This document shows, one piece after another, positions 1 through 8,509 of a DNA stretch of 64,000 nucleotides (its first letter is position 1; each line of letters begins with the position of its first letter). Under the pieces are notes generated by a model that ran no database searches, had not been told where the DNA came from, and saw only the letters and a program-made list of their open reading frames with translations. The stretch lies in NCBI RefSeq assembly GCF_012295575.1, contig NZ_CP051180.1, positions 1,798,001 to 1,862,000 on the forward strand, in the 5' to 3' direction. A program made the position numbers and the translations under genes. This DNA is from Ferrimonas lipolytica. GTDB lineage: Bacteria; Pseudomonadota; Gammaproteobacteria; Enterobacterales; Shewanellaceae.

Positions 1-2508
1 TTCTTCGGTTACCGGCGCCAGTTTGGTGTGAATAGCATGCCACTCTTGGGCGTAGGAGCTGAGCTTGGTATCTTGGGTAAAGTAGTTACGGCTAAAGGGT
101 TGTAGTGGGTGGGTCTGAGTTAAATGCTGTACCAAATCGCCACGTTGCTTGATGGCATAGCCGCTATTGATGTGATCAAGCAACTGCCCTAACAGTACTG
201 ATGGGGTTCGTTCGGCATTATCGCGCGCATTAAAGCCAACATAGCTAAATGATAGCCAACGCCGTGCTGCCAACAGAGCTTCTAAAAATAGATAACGGTC
301 GTCTTCCCGGCGGGAGCGATCTCCCGGTCGATACTGCGATGGTATTGTCTGGCCGTTACCATCAAGCTGACCGGCCATCGCCATCAAATCAAAATCCAGC
401 GGCGGTCGCGAGCGTGGGTAATCTTCATCATTAAGGCCAAGCAAACACACCTGCTGAAATGGAATGGCGCGCATCGGCATCAAGGTACAAAAATTGATCT
501 TACCAGCAAGAAAGCGTTGCGATACTCCTTCACTGTCAAACGGTGCCAAACACACCTCTTTTAACACCGTTAGCGGCAGTAACTCCTCCACTCGCGCATT
601 TTCGCAGGCTTGATGCCAGCCGGTCATGGTGTCTTTTAGTTTGCTAACAATGGTTGCTTCAATCTCATCCTGTGGGGTGAATAGGCAATCCAGTGCCGAC
701 GCCATGCCGCAACTCCAATCCGCTGAACTCCAGCTATCACCAAAGAAACGCCAGATCCCCTCAAGGGTATCGAGCACAGCGGACAACTTGCCCACTAGGG
801 CTGCGTCAAGTCCGCCGATCTCTTCACAGGGTTCTATATCTTGCCAGCGCTGGCCATCACCAACCGCGTAGCCAAGCAACATCCGTTTGAGGCCAAACGA
901 CCAGGTGTTTTGTTCAAGTGCGTCAGGCAAAGCTAACCGCTGTCGCTGTTCGCCATGCAAGCCCCAACGGATCCCGGCCTGCTCAACCCAGCGTTGTAAC
1001 AAAGGGAGCTCGGTTTCATCGATATCAAAACGAGCGCGAAGCGCCGGTACTGCAAGCAGGTCGAGCAGTTCTGATACCGAGAAACGGGCATTGTTGAGGG
1101 AGAATAAGGTTTCCAGTGCCAATAACATCACTTGATGGCCGCGTTGGGGGCGGTCGGCAATAGTAAACGGCAGATAACGGCTATCGCTGCGATCTAAGCG
1201 ACCAAACACCGCTTCAATATAGGGCGCGTATTGGGCCACATCTGGCATCATTACAATCACATCCGATGGTCGCAGCTGTGGATTATCAGCAAACCGTTGC
1301 AAAAGTTGATCGTGCAGGATCTCCACTTCACGCTGACGGCTATGAGCTAGCACCAATTGGATCGAGTCATCATCGGCGGCAATCAGTGCGGGCTTATCCT
1401 TCAACGGCGCTAACTCAAAGATCCCCCGTTGCAATCGTTGTAATAGCTGTTCCCCTTGGGGCGGTTCAAATAGGTCGATCTGTTGAAAATTGCCTTGATA
1501 TTGTTGGGGCTGATCGTATTCGTATAGCATGCCGATGTAGTCTCGCCCCTGCTTGCCCCAAGCCGCCAGCAGCGGATTAACGTGATTGTGTTGCAGGGTG
1601 TCATCAAGCTCAATCGGTAAGCCTTGTTTGCGCTGATGGCGGGCATTGGCGAGCTGCTTTTTCAACAGATCTTTATCTTCAACAATGTCACCCCAGAAAT
1701 GTTCACAAGGGTTATTGATACACAACAAAATTTGACAATGCTGCGCTAGCGCTGCCAACGCTTCAATACTTTGCTTGGGCAGCGTGCTGATGCCAAACAC
1801 CACCAAGCGACGTGGTAAGCCTTTCGGGGTGGCTCCCTCTTGCAACGCATCAATAAACTGCTGATGCAGCTGGGCACGGCTGGTATCTCGCTCAGCGTCA
1901 TCCATATCTGCCAATACCGCTCGCCACAGTTGCGCTTGCCAGCGCTGTTTCTCTGGCAACGGACTGATAGTGCCATGGCCAGAGACGATAACGTCTTCGC
2001 CTGCTGCCCAACGTTGCAACCAATCAGCGCGATACACCTGATATTGGTCGAACAGATCCGCTAATTGTTCGGCCAGCTGATCGCGCTTACGCAACGAACT
2101 CTCCCCTTCGAGAAAACGTTGTAGCGGCGCAAAATCGTTGTGCTGTACCAAGGTTGGTAGCATCCGTAACAATCGCCAGCGCAGTTGCGGCTTATCAAAC
2201 GGCGATACTTGCGGCACCGCATCGGCGCCTAATACCGTTCGGTATACGGTCCAGATGAAGCGCGAGGGTAACTGCATTTGCAAACCACAGGCGATACCGT
2301 GGCCACTATCGGCCGCTAACGCCAACTTTAACCATTGCGCCATGCCGTTGCTTTGCACTAGAAAAATCTCTTGCTCCAGTGGCATCAATGGATGTTCACC
2401 AAGCCAATGCACTACCAGATCCCTTAATTGCTCAATTTGGTTGGAATGGAGCATCATCAAGCCATTGGTAAAGGGAGTACCAACAGGCGGAAGTGACTGG
2501 GAATTCAA
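1..2508 (-). CDS. recC: Exodeoxyribonuclease V subunit RecC, N-terminal ~836 residues (cut by window edge)
   Basis: RecC is the Chi-recognising, inactive-helicase subunit of RecBCD, which processes double-strand breaks for RecA recombination. The minus strand is open without interruption from 2508 to the window start. Recognisable RecC stretches are LVQSNGMAQWLKLALA near the N-terminus, GDRSRREDDRYLFLEALL with FSYVGFNARDNAERTPSVL around residues 720-770, and SSYAQEWHA near the cut end. About three quarters of the usual ~1,120 residues are present. The start is inferred: a TTG at 2508 is preceded by GAGGA at good spacing, while the ATG pair at 2457/2454 lies exactly where E. coli RecC begins but has no ribosome binding site. 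The C-terminal nuclease-like domain lies outside the window. Identity is secure; the start is moderately sure. Confidence 0.93.
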   Translation of the reverse strand, partial: MNSQSLPPVGTPFTNGLMMLHSNQIEQLRDLVVHWLGEHPLMPLEQEIFLVQSNGMAQWLKLALAADSGHGIACGLQMQLPSRFIWTVYRTVLGADAVPQVSPFDKPQLRWRLLRMLPTLVQHNDFAPLQRFLEGESSLRKRDQLAEQLADLFDQYQVYRADWLQRWAAGEDVIVSGHGTISPLPEKQRWQAQLWRAVLADMDDAERDTSRAQLHQQFIDALQEGATPKGLPRRLVVFGISTLPKQSIEALAALAQHCQILLCINNPCEHFWGDIVEDKDLLKKQLANARHQRKQGLPIELDDTLQHNHVNPLLAAWGKQGRDYIGMLYEYDQPQQYQGNFQQIDLFEPPQGEQLLQRLQRGIFELAPLKDKPALIAADDDSIQLVLAHSRQREVEILHDQLLQRFADNPQLRPSDVIVMMPDVAQYAPYIEAVFGRLDRSDSRYLPFTIADRPQRGHQVMLLALETLFSLNNARFSVSELLDLLAVPALRARFDIDETELPLLQRWVEQAGIRWGLHGEQRQRLALPDALEQNTWSFGLKRMLLGYAVGDGQRWQDIEPCEEIGGLDAALVGKLSAVLDTLEGIWRFFGDSWSSADWSCGMASALDCLFTPQDEIEATIVSKLKDTMTGWHQACENARVEELLPLTVLKEVCLAPFDSEGVSQRFLAGKINFCTLMPMRAIPFQQVCLLGLNDEDYPRSRPPLDFDLMAMAGQLDGNGQTIPSQYRPGDRSRREDDRYLFLEALLAARRWLSFSYVGFNARDNAERTPSVLLGQLLDHINSGYAIKQRGDLVQHLTQTHPLQPFSRNYFTQDTKLSSYAQEWHAIHTKLAPVTEE

Positions 2509-2848
2509 AGGATTTCCTCGATTAGCAACAATGGTATCTGTGCCCATCATAACCAATGCATAAGCCGCTACCTAGCGAATGTATTAAGCAAGCCAGCGGC
2601 CCGAACAGTTATCATTCAATCGATGATTAAGCACTATTCACTGCCGACTTAATTGTTGCCACGGAACAGACCCACCGCCTATGGCTGATGATTCGTAGCA
2701 ACACCACATAAACCGGAGAAATAAGCCCTCTCTGGCACAACCAACCTAAGAATTCGCCAAAAACATTGATTTGCGACCGAGGTCAAAGCCAACGGCGACA
2801 GATATTGCGAGAATTAACAAAGGATTAACGCTGTTGTACTACAACTTT
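2509..2848. other. Intergenic region between recC and the POT-like gene, no gene seen
   Basis: About 340 bases separate the divergent recC and transporter genes, so promoters for both should lie here. No open frame with a ribosome binding site and no RNA gene was recognised. The right end runs into the hairpin at 2850-2894. Confidence 0.6.
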
Positions 2849-2849
2849 T

Positions 2850-2894
2850 GCGGTAGTTACTGAAGCTAGCAAGCTTCATACCTGCCGCTTTTTT
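2850..2894 (+). terminator. Terminator-like hairpin in the leader of the POT-like gene
   Basis: GCGGTAG (2850-2856) pairs with CTGCCGC (2882-2888) through one G-U pair, and an inner stem GAAGCT/AGCTTC (2862-2877) extends it. Six T follow at 2889-2894. It sits only 35 bases upstream of the next start codon and no gene ends just before it on this strand, so it looks like an attenuator or the end of a short leader RNA. Confidence 0.6.
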
Positions 2895-2928
2895 GTGTGT
2901 GACTTCAGCCTTTTATAGAGATGTAGTG

Positions 2929-4410
2929 ATGTGGAATAGACTGAATAAGTCGATGATGTTTTGCCAAATGATGTTTGGCTTGTCGTTCTATGGCGTGATG
3001 GTGATCTTAACCCGCTTCTTCCTGGATGATATGGGCTACAGCGAAGCCGATACCATGATGGTCGTTGGCGCGTTCTCCGCTATCGGCCCGTTATTTGCGA
3101 TTGCCGGTGGCTTCATCGCCGACAAATTTTTAGGAGCATATCGCTCGTTAACCATAGCCTATCTAGGCTTTGCTGCCGGTTACTCGATGTTAGTTGCGGG
3201 CGCGATCACCAAGCAGGTTCCAATGGCGCTGATGGGTATTGCCCTTGCGTCTTACGCTCGTGGTTTGATGTCTCCGTCCTACCCAAGTCTCTATCGCAGC
3301 ACCTTTAAAACCCAAGAAGACTTCGAAAACGGTTTTCCGGTTAACTATTCTGTCAACAACATTGGCGCGTTTTTAGGACAGTACCTGTTCCCTATGTTGG
3401 CGCTCGCGGTTGGTTTCAACGGCTCATTTGCGCTTTCAGCAAGCTTCGCAGCAATGGCGCTAGCGGTAATGGTATTGAACGGTCAACAGATGAAAGCGAT
3501 AGCCGCTGAGATAGACCAACAACCGGTAAGCCAAAAAAATTGGCTGCTGTTTGGCCTTACCTCAGTAGCAATGATTGGCTTGGTATTCTTTATGTTTGCC
3601 AACATGGATATTGGTCAAAACATCGTATATGCCATTGGCCTTGCTGCCATCGCCTACTTTACATGGTTGATGATTAAGTCCGATAAAGCCCAAGCGCTGA
3701 AAATGGGGACCATTCTAATCATGGTGATTCTGACCACGGCTTTCTTCGTGTACTACGGCCAGATGATGACCTCAATGAACATGGTATCAATCAACACCAT
3801 GCGCGGTGACCTATTCGGCTTTATCCCATTTGAGCCAGAAGCAGCTATGGCGATGAACCCGCTGTGGTGTATGGTCGCAGGCCCTATCATCGCTTGGTTC
3901 TTTGCCAGCATGGACAAACGAAACATCCACATTTCTACTGCAACCCGAGTAGCGGGATCGTTTATTCTGACCGCTATCGCCTTTGGGATCTTAACCTTTG
4001 CGGTCAAAACCATTGGTACCGATGTAGTTATCCGCCCTGAGTGGTTTTTCGCTATTCACGGCTTCTTGGCCTTTGGTGAAGTAATCGTTGGTTCCATGGT
4101 GGTTGCATTTATTTTATCGGTCGCGCCTAAGTCGATTGAAAACTTCTCGGTAAGTCTGTTCTCAGTTGCCATTGCCATGTCTGGCATTGTTGGAGCTGCA
4201 ATCTCAACCACCATTGCAATGGAGAAAGGCCAAGAGATCACCCAGTCGTTCGTACAAACCACTTACGGCGACTTCTATCAGTTGCTTACTAATGCGGCTG
4301 TAGTGATGGTAATCATCGCCCTCTTATCATCCTCTGCTATCACTAAGATGCTTGCCAGTGCCAAGGCACAAGAAAGCGATACCGAAGGTGCCCAAGCAGT
4401 AAAAGCGTAA
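2929..4410 (+). CDS. POT/PTR2-like major facilitator transporter lacking the ExxER motif
   Basis: Polytopic membrane protein of about 493 residues with roughly 12-14 hydrophobic segments. POT-family landmarks are present: GGFIADKFLGAYRSL after the second helix, FPVNYSVNNIGAFLGQY matching the FYxxINxGS region, and AFGEVIVGSMVVAFILSVAPKS matching the late GE...APK motif. POT proteins usually import di/tripeptides with protons. The first helix, where the family has ExxERFxYY, reads QMMFGLSFYGV, so the proton-coupling glutamates and arginine are absent and substrate or energetics may differ. I chose ATG 2929 (GAG eight bases upstream) over the longer TTG frame from 2893. Monocistronic, behind a leader hairpin and before a strong terminator. 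Confidence 0.75.
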   Translation: MWNRLNKSMMFCQMMFGLSFYGVMVILTRFFLDDMGYSEADTMMVVGAFSAIGPLFAIAGGFIADKFLGAYRSLTIAYLGFAAGYSMLVAGAITKQVPMALMGIALASYARGLMSPSYPSLYRSTFKTQEDFENGFPVNYSVNNIGAFLGQYLFPMLALAVGFNGSFALSASFAAMALAVMVLNGQQMKAIAAEIDQQPVSQKNWLLFGLTSVAMIGLVFFMFANMDIGQNIVYAIGLAAIAYFTWLMIKSDKAQALKMGTILIMVILTTAFFVYYGQMMTSMNMVSINTMRGDLFGFIPFEPEAAMAMNPLWCMVAGPIIAWFFASMDKRNIHISTATRVAGSFILTAIAFGILTFAVKTIGTDVVIRPEWFFAIHGFLAFGEVIVGSMVVAFILSVAPKSIENFSVSLFSVAIAMSGIVGAAISTTIAMEKGQEITQSFVQTTYGDFYQLLTNAAVVMVIIALLSSSAITKMLASAKAQESDTEGAQAVKA

Positions 4411-4428
4411 GCTCAAACAAGAGTTGTG

Positions 4429-4463
4429 AAAAAGCCACCACTGAATACAGGGGTGGCTTTTTT
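4429..4463 (+). terminator. Rho-independent terminator of the POT-like gene
   Basis: AAAAAGCCACC pairs with GGTGGCTTTTTT around a short loop, 19 bases after the stop codon. Confidence 0.85.
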
Positions 4464-4501
4464 GTTGGGTGCTAGTTTAATGAGCGTAAGTACAGCCCCC
4501 C

Positions 4502-5191
4502 TTAACCAAGCTGCGCCAACACTTTTTCAGCTACCAACTCTGAGCTCGCTGGGTTTTGACCGGTGATCAACAAGCCATCCTGAACCGCAAACGGGTGCCA
4601 ATCAGCCACTTTCTGATAATCTCCACCGCGAGCAATCAACTCATCTTCCAACAAAAACGGTACCACCCCAGTAAGTTGCACTGCATCCTCTTCGCTATTA
4701 CTGAATCCGGTAATAGCTTTACCCTTAACCAAGGGTTGGCCAGCACAGTCTTGCGCTTGCAACAACACCGCACTAGCGTGGCAAACAGCTGAAACCGGCT
4801 TATTACCCTCAATCATCTGTTCAATCAACGCCAATGATTCAGGGTTATCAACCAGATCCCAGAGTGGACCGTGTCCGCCAGGAAAAAATACCGCATCAAA
4901 GTTGCTACTATCAACTTCTGCCAAGGTAATTGTGGTCGCTAAGCTCGCTTTGGCATCAACGTCATTATCAAACCGACGTGTTGCTTCGGTTTGATAATCG
5001 GCCAACTCACTTTTAGGGTCAACCGGCGGTTGTCCACCCAATGGCGAGGCCAACACCACCTCAGCACCAGCATCCTTAAAAACGTAATAAGGGGCAGCGA
5101 ACTCCTCCACCCAAAAGCCGGTTTTTTCGCCGCTATTACCTAGCTCAGCGTGAGAAGTAAGCACCATCAAAATCCGTTTGGCAGCTGCCAT
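4502..5191 (-). CDS. Type 1 glutamine amidotransferase-like protein (DJ-1/PfpI/Hsp31 superfamily)
   Basis: Cytosolic protein of 229 residues. The superfamily nucleophile elbow is seen as VSAVCHASAVLL near residue 137, with the preceding FFPGGHGPLWDL loop supplying the acidic-side pocket. The N-terminal MVLTSHAELGNSGEKTGFWVEE resembles the Hsp31/YDR533C class, whose members act as glyoxalase III or protein/nucleotide deglycases; the exact reaction cannot be told from sequence. An AAGGA site precedes ATG 5191. It is transcribed divergently from the LysR gene at 5314, an arrangement typical of a regulator and its target. Confidence 0.85.
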   Translation of the reverse strand: MAAAKRILMVLTSHAELGNSGEKTGFWVEEFAAPYYVFKDAGAEVVLASPLGGQPPVDPKSELADYQTEATRRFDNDVDAKASLATTITLAEVDSSNFDAVFFPGGHGPLWDLVDNPESLALIEQMIEGNKPVSAVCHASAVLLQAQDCAGQPLVKGKAITGFSNSEEDAVQLTGVVPFLLEDELIARGGDYQKVADWHPFAVQDGLLITGQNPASSELVAEKVLAQLG

Positions 5192-5284
5192 TTTATATAT
5201 CCTTGCATCGATTAATGTGAGTGACGGTGGTCATTATTACTTGATTGGCGTCATTAGATAACGGTCAGCGTTTGAGTTACTCTA

Positions 5285-5299
5285 TTCTAATAATTAGAA
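5285..5299. promoter_or_regulatory. Perfect 15-bp palindrome, candidate LysR operator
   Basis: TTCTAATAATTAGAA reads the same on both strands around a central A and fits the T-N11-A LysR box. It lies in the divergent promoter region, 15 bases before the LysR start codon, where binding would repress the regulator itself and could control the PfpI gene. Confidence 0.6.
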
Positions 5300-5313
5300 C
5301 AATAGAGGTGAGA

Positions 5314-6210
5314 ATGGAGCTCTCATTCGAACAACTGAAAAGCATGGTGGTGTTCGCACATGTTGCCAAAAATCGAAGTTTTAGCGGGGCTGCAGCCGAA
5401 ATTGGACTATCCCGCGGCGTCGTTAGTTATCATGTTAAAAAGCTCGAACAACAGCTCAGTGTATCACTTATTAACCGATCGACCCGACGGCTATCATTGA
5501 CCGAAGCAGGACAGCAATACTTCCAATATTGTCGAGTTATTACTGAGCAAGCCAGCCTTGCGCAACAACAGATTGAAAACACCAAGGATGAGCCTGAGGG
5601 CTTACTTAAGCTTAGCTGCCCGGTGAATGTCGGGCTGCAGTTGTTAGTACCAGCGTTAAACCAGTTTAAACGCCTATATCCAAAAATAGCGTTAGAGGTA
5701 AGCTTCAACGACGACGTGGTAAACCTCGTCGAAGAGGGGTTTGATCTTGCAGTGCGTGGGGCCCCGCTGCCTGACTCGACATTACATGCAACCAAATTGG
5801 CGACGTTAAATACCGGGTTATTCGCCGCTCCTGAGTATATTGCTGAACATGGAGCTCCCCAAACGCCACAACAACTACCTGAGCATCAATGGGTGATCTA
5901 TCAAACCGGTGCTAAAACCCTACAGATTCAAGATGACGACCGCAGCTATAGCATCAAACCTAATGGCAGCATCAGTACTAACAATGCCGCTGCTCGTACT
6001 GCATTTGTTGAGGGGGGCCATGGCATAGCAAGGATCCCGTTATATGACGCCACTCCAAAAGTAAAGCAAGGCACCGTGGTGCAATTATTATCCCAATATC
6101 AATTCCAACCGATTGAGGTGTATGCTGTTTACGCTGCCGGTAACACTTCAACCAAGAAGTTACGGATACTGCTTGATCACCTAAAACACTACTTTCAAGA
6201 TAAACAGTAA
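5314..6210 (+). CDS. LysR-family transcriptional regulator
   Basis: About 298 residues, normal LysR length. The N-terminal winged helix-turn-helix is clear (FAHVAKNRSFSGAAAEIGLSRGVVSYHVKKLEQQL), followed by the substrate-binding fold starting near LLKLSCPVNVGLQLLVPAL. I chose ATG 5314, preceded by AGAGGTGAG, rather than the upstream ATG that would add 23 unrelated residues. It is divergent from the PfpI-like gene with a 15-bp palindrome between them, so it probably regulates that gene and itself. The effector is unknown. Confidence 0.88.
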   Translation: MELSFEQLKSMVVFAHVAKNRSFSGAAAEIGLSRGVVSYHVKKLEQQLSVSLINRSTRRLSLTEAGQQYFQYCRVITEQASLAQQQIENTKDEPEGLLKLSCPVNVGLQLLVPALNQFKRLYPKIALEVSFNDDVVNLVEEGFDLAVRGAPLPDSTLHATKLATLNTGLFAAPEYIAEHGAPQTPQQLPEHQWVIYQTGAKTLQIQDDDRSYSIKPNGSISTNNAAARTAFVEGGHGIARIPLYDATPKVKQGTVVQLLSQYQFQPIEVYAVYAAGNTSTKKLRILLDHLKHYFQDKQ

Positions 6211-6265
6211 TCAGGTTTACCCAGCGATCATTGAGGCGTAAGGTGATCGAACGAATGCGATTACT

Positions 6266-6859
6266 ATGGACGGTGACATGCAAGCACTAATGATCATTGA
6301 TATGCAGAACGACTTTGTCGACCGACAGGGGAAAGCTCGGGTAACGCAAGCTGAACACACGGTTACTGCTATCCGTCAATTATTGCAATATTGGCGTGAC
6401 CAACACTGGCCGATCATCCATGTAGTTCGCAGCCATAGCGCCGACGGCAGCGATTCAGAGCGATTTCGCCGTCATGCACCAGTTTGCGTAGAGGGCAGTT
6501 GGGGAGCACAGCCATTCCCGCTCCTAGAGCCTATTGATAATGAAAAGGTGATCATTAAACGCCGTTTCAGCGCCTTCTTTGAAACCGATTTAAACCAGTG
6601 GCTCAACGAAGACAAAATCGACCACATTGTTGTAACTGGTACCCAGTTGCCTAACTGTATCCGTGGCACCGTCGCTGACGCCCTCTATCGCGATCTTAGG
6701 GTCACCGTAGTGACTGACGCCTGCTCCGCCAACAGCAGCGTGATTGCAGAAGCCAATCTGTTTGATATGGAGTCTATGGGTGCCCAGTTAGCTCACAGTA
6801 ACAATCTGGTAGATACTGAATCCGTAGCAAAGCGTGCAACCTCGCCGATGGTACAATAA
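6266..6859 (+). CDS. Isochorismatase-family cysteine hydrolase
   Basis: About 197 residues with the family's catalytic triad visible: Asp in MIIDMQNDFVD, Lys in VIIKRRFSAF, and Cys in TGTQLPNCIRGTVADAL. Such enzymes hydrolyse amides or vinyl ethers (nicotinamidase, isochorismatase, ureidoacrylate-type substrates); the substrate is not evident here. Starts at 6266 and 6278 are both possible, neither with a strong ribosome binding site. It follows the LysR gene on the same strand by 55 bases and may be co-transcribed. Confidence 0.85.
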   Translation: MDGDMQALMIIDMQNDFVDRQGKARVTQAEHTVTAIRQLLQYWRDQHWPIIHVVRSHSADGSDSERFRRHAPVCVEGSWGAQPFPLLEPIDNEKVIIKRRFSAFFETDLNQWLNEDKIDHIVVTGTQLPNCIRGTVADALYRDLRVTVVTDACSANSSVIAEANLFDMESMGAQLAHSNNLVDTESVAKRATSPMVQ

Positions 6860-6863
6860 CCAC

Positions 6864-7073
6864 ATGAATAACTGGCCTCTCTATCTACTTATCTTATTGG
6901 TGTTCGGGGTCATCGTCAGCAATATGCTGGCAATCAAACGCCTCGATAACATCAAGGTACCACCACTACTGAAAAAACAGCCGTCACTCTCGGCAGAGCT
7001 GCAATCTAAACTCGATAAGGTCGAGAAAGAGTTGCAGCTGCACCAAAGTAGACCCCAAAACAACCAAGAGTAG
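6864..7073 (+). CDS. Small single-pass membrane protein, DUF2897-like
   Basis: 69 residues from ATG 6864: a hydrophobic N-terminal helix (WPLYLLILLVFGVIVSNML) followed by a charged tail with a short predicted coiled coil (ELQSKLDKVEKELQLHQ). Size and layout resemble the DUF2897 proteins of Vibrio and Shewanella relatives, whose role is unknown. It begins four bases after the isochorismatase-family stop codon, so the two are probably translationally coupled. Confidence 0.6.
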   Translation: MNNWPLYLLILLVFGVIVSNMLAIKRLDNIKVPPLLKKQPSLSAELQSKLDKVEKELQLHQSRPQNNQE

Positions 7074-7164
7074 CTAGCCAGCTTAAGGGATCTACTTCAA
7101 AACTAAATAGGTATATCACCACAGCAGCCCCCTCCATTCAGGCAAAGCCACCGGCATTGTTAAT

Positions 7165-7438
7165 GGCTATGTACCAACTAAGTGTTGTTCTTTCCAAGGC
7201 TGTTAAAGTACTGGCTAGGCGAGTCGCGATACAAAGGGTAAAGCACTACCGCTATTGCTCTTCTGCCGCATTGGAGCAGTTCAGCGAAGCGTTTTGGACT
7301 GCGACCTAAGGCAAGGGGGATTACAAACGGGGCGGAGCTCCCCGCTAATGCATACAAAATGTGCCGTCGCCACCGCGACATCGTCCCCTAAAAGCACCGA
7401 AGTTAAGATAAGCTTCAACAACTAACTACGACACAGCC
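7165..7438 (-). mobile_element. MITE copy M1 (274 bp), reverse orientation
   Basis: Begins GGCTATGTACC and ends CGACACAGCC. It is flanked by a perfect 8-bp direct repeat TTGTTAAT (7157-7164 and 7439-7446). It contains the family core: the CGCTTCGCTG block, the GGAGCTCC palindrome and the GTCGC/GCGAC hairpin. Orientation is defined by the end carrying CGTAGTTAG being on the right. Confidence 0.88.
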
Positions 7439-7446
7439 TTGTTAAT

Positions 7447-7751
7447 GCCACTTCCCTACCCCGAAACTAAAGTTACCTACTTTGCTTGTTTCGCCAAACG
7501 AATCATTTTACCCCTGCCGATCCACAAATTTACGCCAGATCACACTACGTAACCCTATTTCACTCAACACAAACTAACCGATTCCGCATTTCAACCACAA
7601 ATGAGTATATCCATTGCGGCCACTTACTTTAAGATAACAACAATAAGCATGTTATTTAATAATTTGTTAGCAAGTCTCTGCGGGATACCTAGTGACTTAT
7701 ACAAAGGTCCTCCTGTTTAAGCCGTTTTAGCCATTGCTAGCTAGGAAACTG
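7447..7751. other. nap operon upstream region
   Basis: About 300 bases without a gene, expected to hold the napF promoter. One heptamer TACCCCT (near 7510) fits the NarL/NarP consensus TACYYMT. No clear FNR site of the TTGAT-N4-ATCAA kind was found, so anaerobic control is not shown by the sequence. Confidence 0.35.
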
Positions 7752-8237
7752 ATGATCAACCAAGGTCGGCGAGCACTATTTCGCCCTCAACAAGACGCAC
7801 CAATTCGGATGCCGTGGACCGTCGTCGAGAACGACTTCCTAGCCAACTGTACTCGCTGCAATCAGTGCATCGATGCTTGTGAACCAAAGATCATAGTTAA
7901 GGGTTCCGGTGGATTTCCTAGCATCGACTTTAGCCACAATGAATGCACTTTTTGCCAGCAATGTGTCCAGGCTTGCCCGGAACCGGTGTTTCGTTCTATC
8001 GATGAACAGCCGTGGCAGCTCAAGGCGCAAATCAATGATGGCTGCCTTGCGCAACAACGGGTTGAATGCCGTAGCTGTGGCGATAGCTGCGAGCCGCAAG
8101 CAATCCGCTTTAAGTTAACGGTGGGCATGGCAGCTCTGCCACAGATTGACTTAGACCAATGCAATGGTTGTGGCGCCTGTGTTTCAGTGTGCCCAACAAC
8201 CGCGATAACCATGATATCCAAACAAGAGAAACAATGA
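7752..8237 (+). CDS. napF: Ferredoxin-type protein NapF
   Basis: 161 residues, against about 164 in E. coli. Cys-rich clusters for [4Fe-4S] centres are visible: CTRCNQCIDAC, CTFCQQCVQAC, CRSCGDSC and CNGCGACVSVC. NapF is a cytoplasmic iron-sulfur protein that interacts with NapA and is thought to help its maturation. ATG 7752 is chosen for its upstream AGGA; the TTG at 7734 would add six residues. It is the first gene of the nap operon, and its stop codon overlaps the napD start. Confidence 0.93.
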   Translation: MINQGRRALFRPQQDAPIRMPWTVVENDFLANCTRCNQCIDACEPKIIVKGSGGFPSIDFSHNECTFCQQCVQACPEPVFRSIDEQPWQLKAQINDGCLAQQRVECRSCGDSCEPQAIRFKLTVGMAALPQIDLDQCNGCGACVSVCPTTAITMISKQEKQ

Positions 8238-8509
8238 TGGCACTGGAAGAAGTACATATATCCAGCCTAGTTGTTCAGGTTAAACCCGAACATTTAGACG
8301 CAATCAAGGCGCAGATTACCGCTCTGGCCAACACCGAAATCCACGGCGAGAGCGCCGAAGGAAAGCTGGTTGTGGTGTTGGAAACAGCCAATCAAGGCTT
8401 CGTAACCGACACCATCGATAAAATCAACAACCTACCAAACGTGCTGAATACGTTCTTGGTTTACCACCAAATTGAACATCTTGACTCCCAAGAAGAGGAC
8501 GCTTCATGA
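8234..8509 (+). CDS. napD: NapA signal-peptide-binding chaperone NapD
   Basis: 91 residues from the first of two tandem ATG codons overlapping the napF stop. It matches NapD in size and position, with the N-terminal [21 protein letters not shown] typical of the family's ferredoxin-like fold. NapD binds the Tat signal of NapA in the cytoplasm until cofactor insertion is complete. The 4-bp overlap with napA at 8506 indicates translational coupling. Confidence 0.92.
   Translation: MMALEEVHISSLVVQVKPEHLDAIKAQITALANTEIHGESAEGKLVVVLETANQGFVTDTIDKINNLPNVLNTFLVYHQIEHLDSQEEDAS

Noticed and set aside
249-2563. Numerous plus-strand frames within the first 2.5 kb.
   Set aside because: They are shadows of recC, whose own frame is continuous on the minus strand and unmistakable in sequence.
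7178-7381. A 60-70 codon frame starting ATGTCGCGGTGG recurs in several MITE copies and looks like a conserved small protein.
   Set aside because: Between copies the middle switches reading frame through unmatched indels, and other frames are also open. The similarity is that of the DNA repeat, not of a protein under selection, and no ribosome binding site precedes it.
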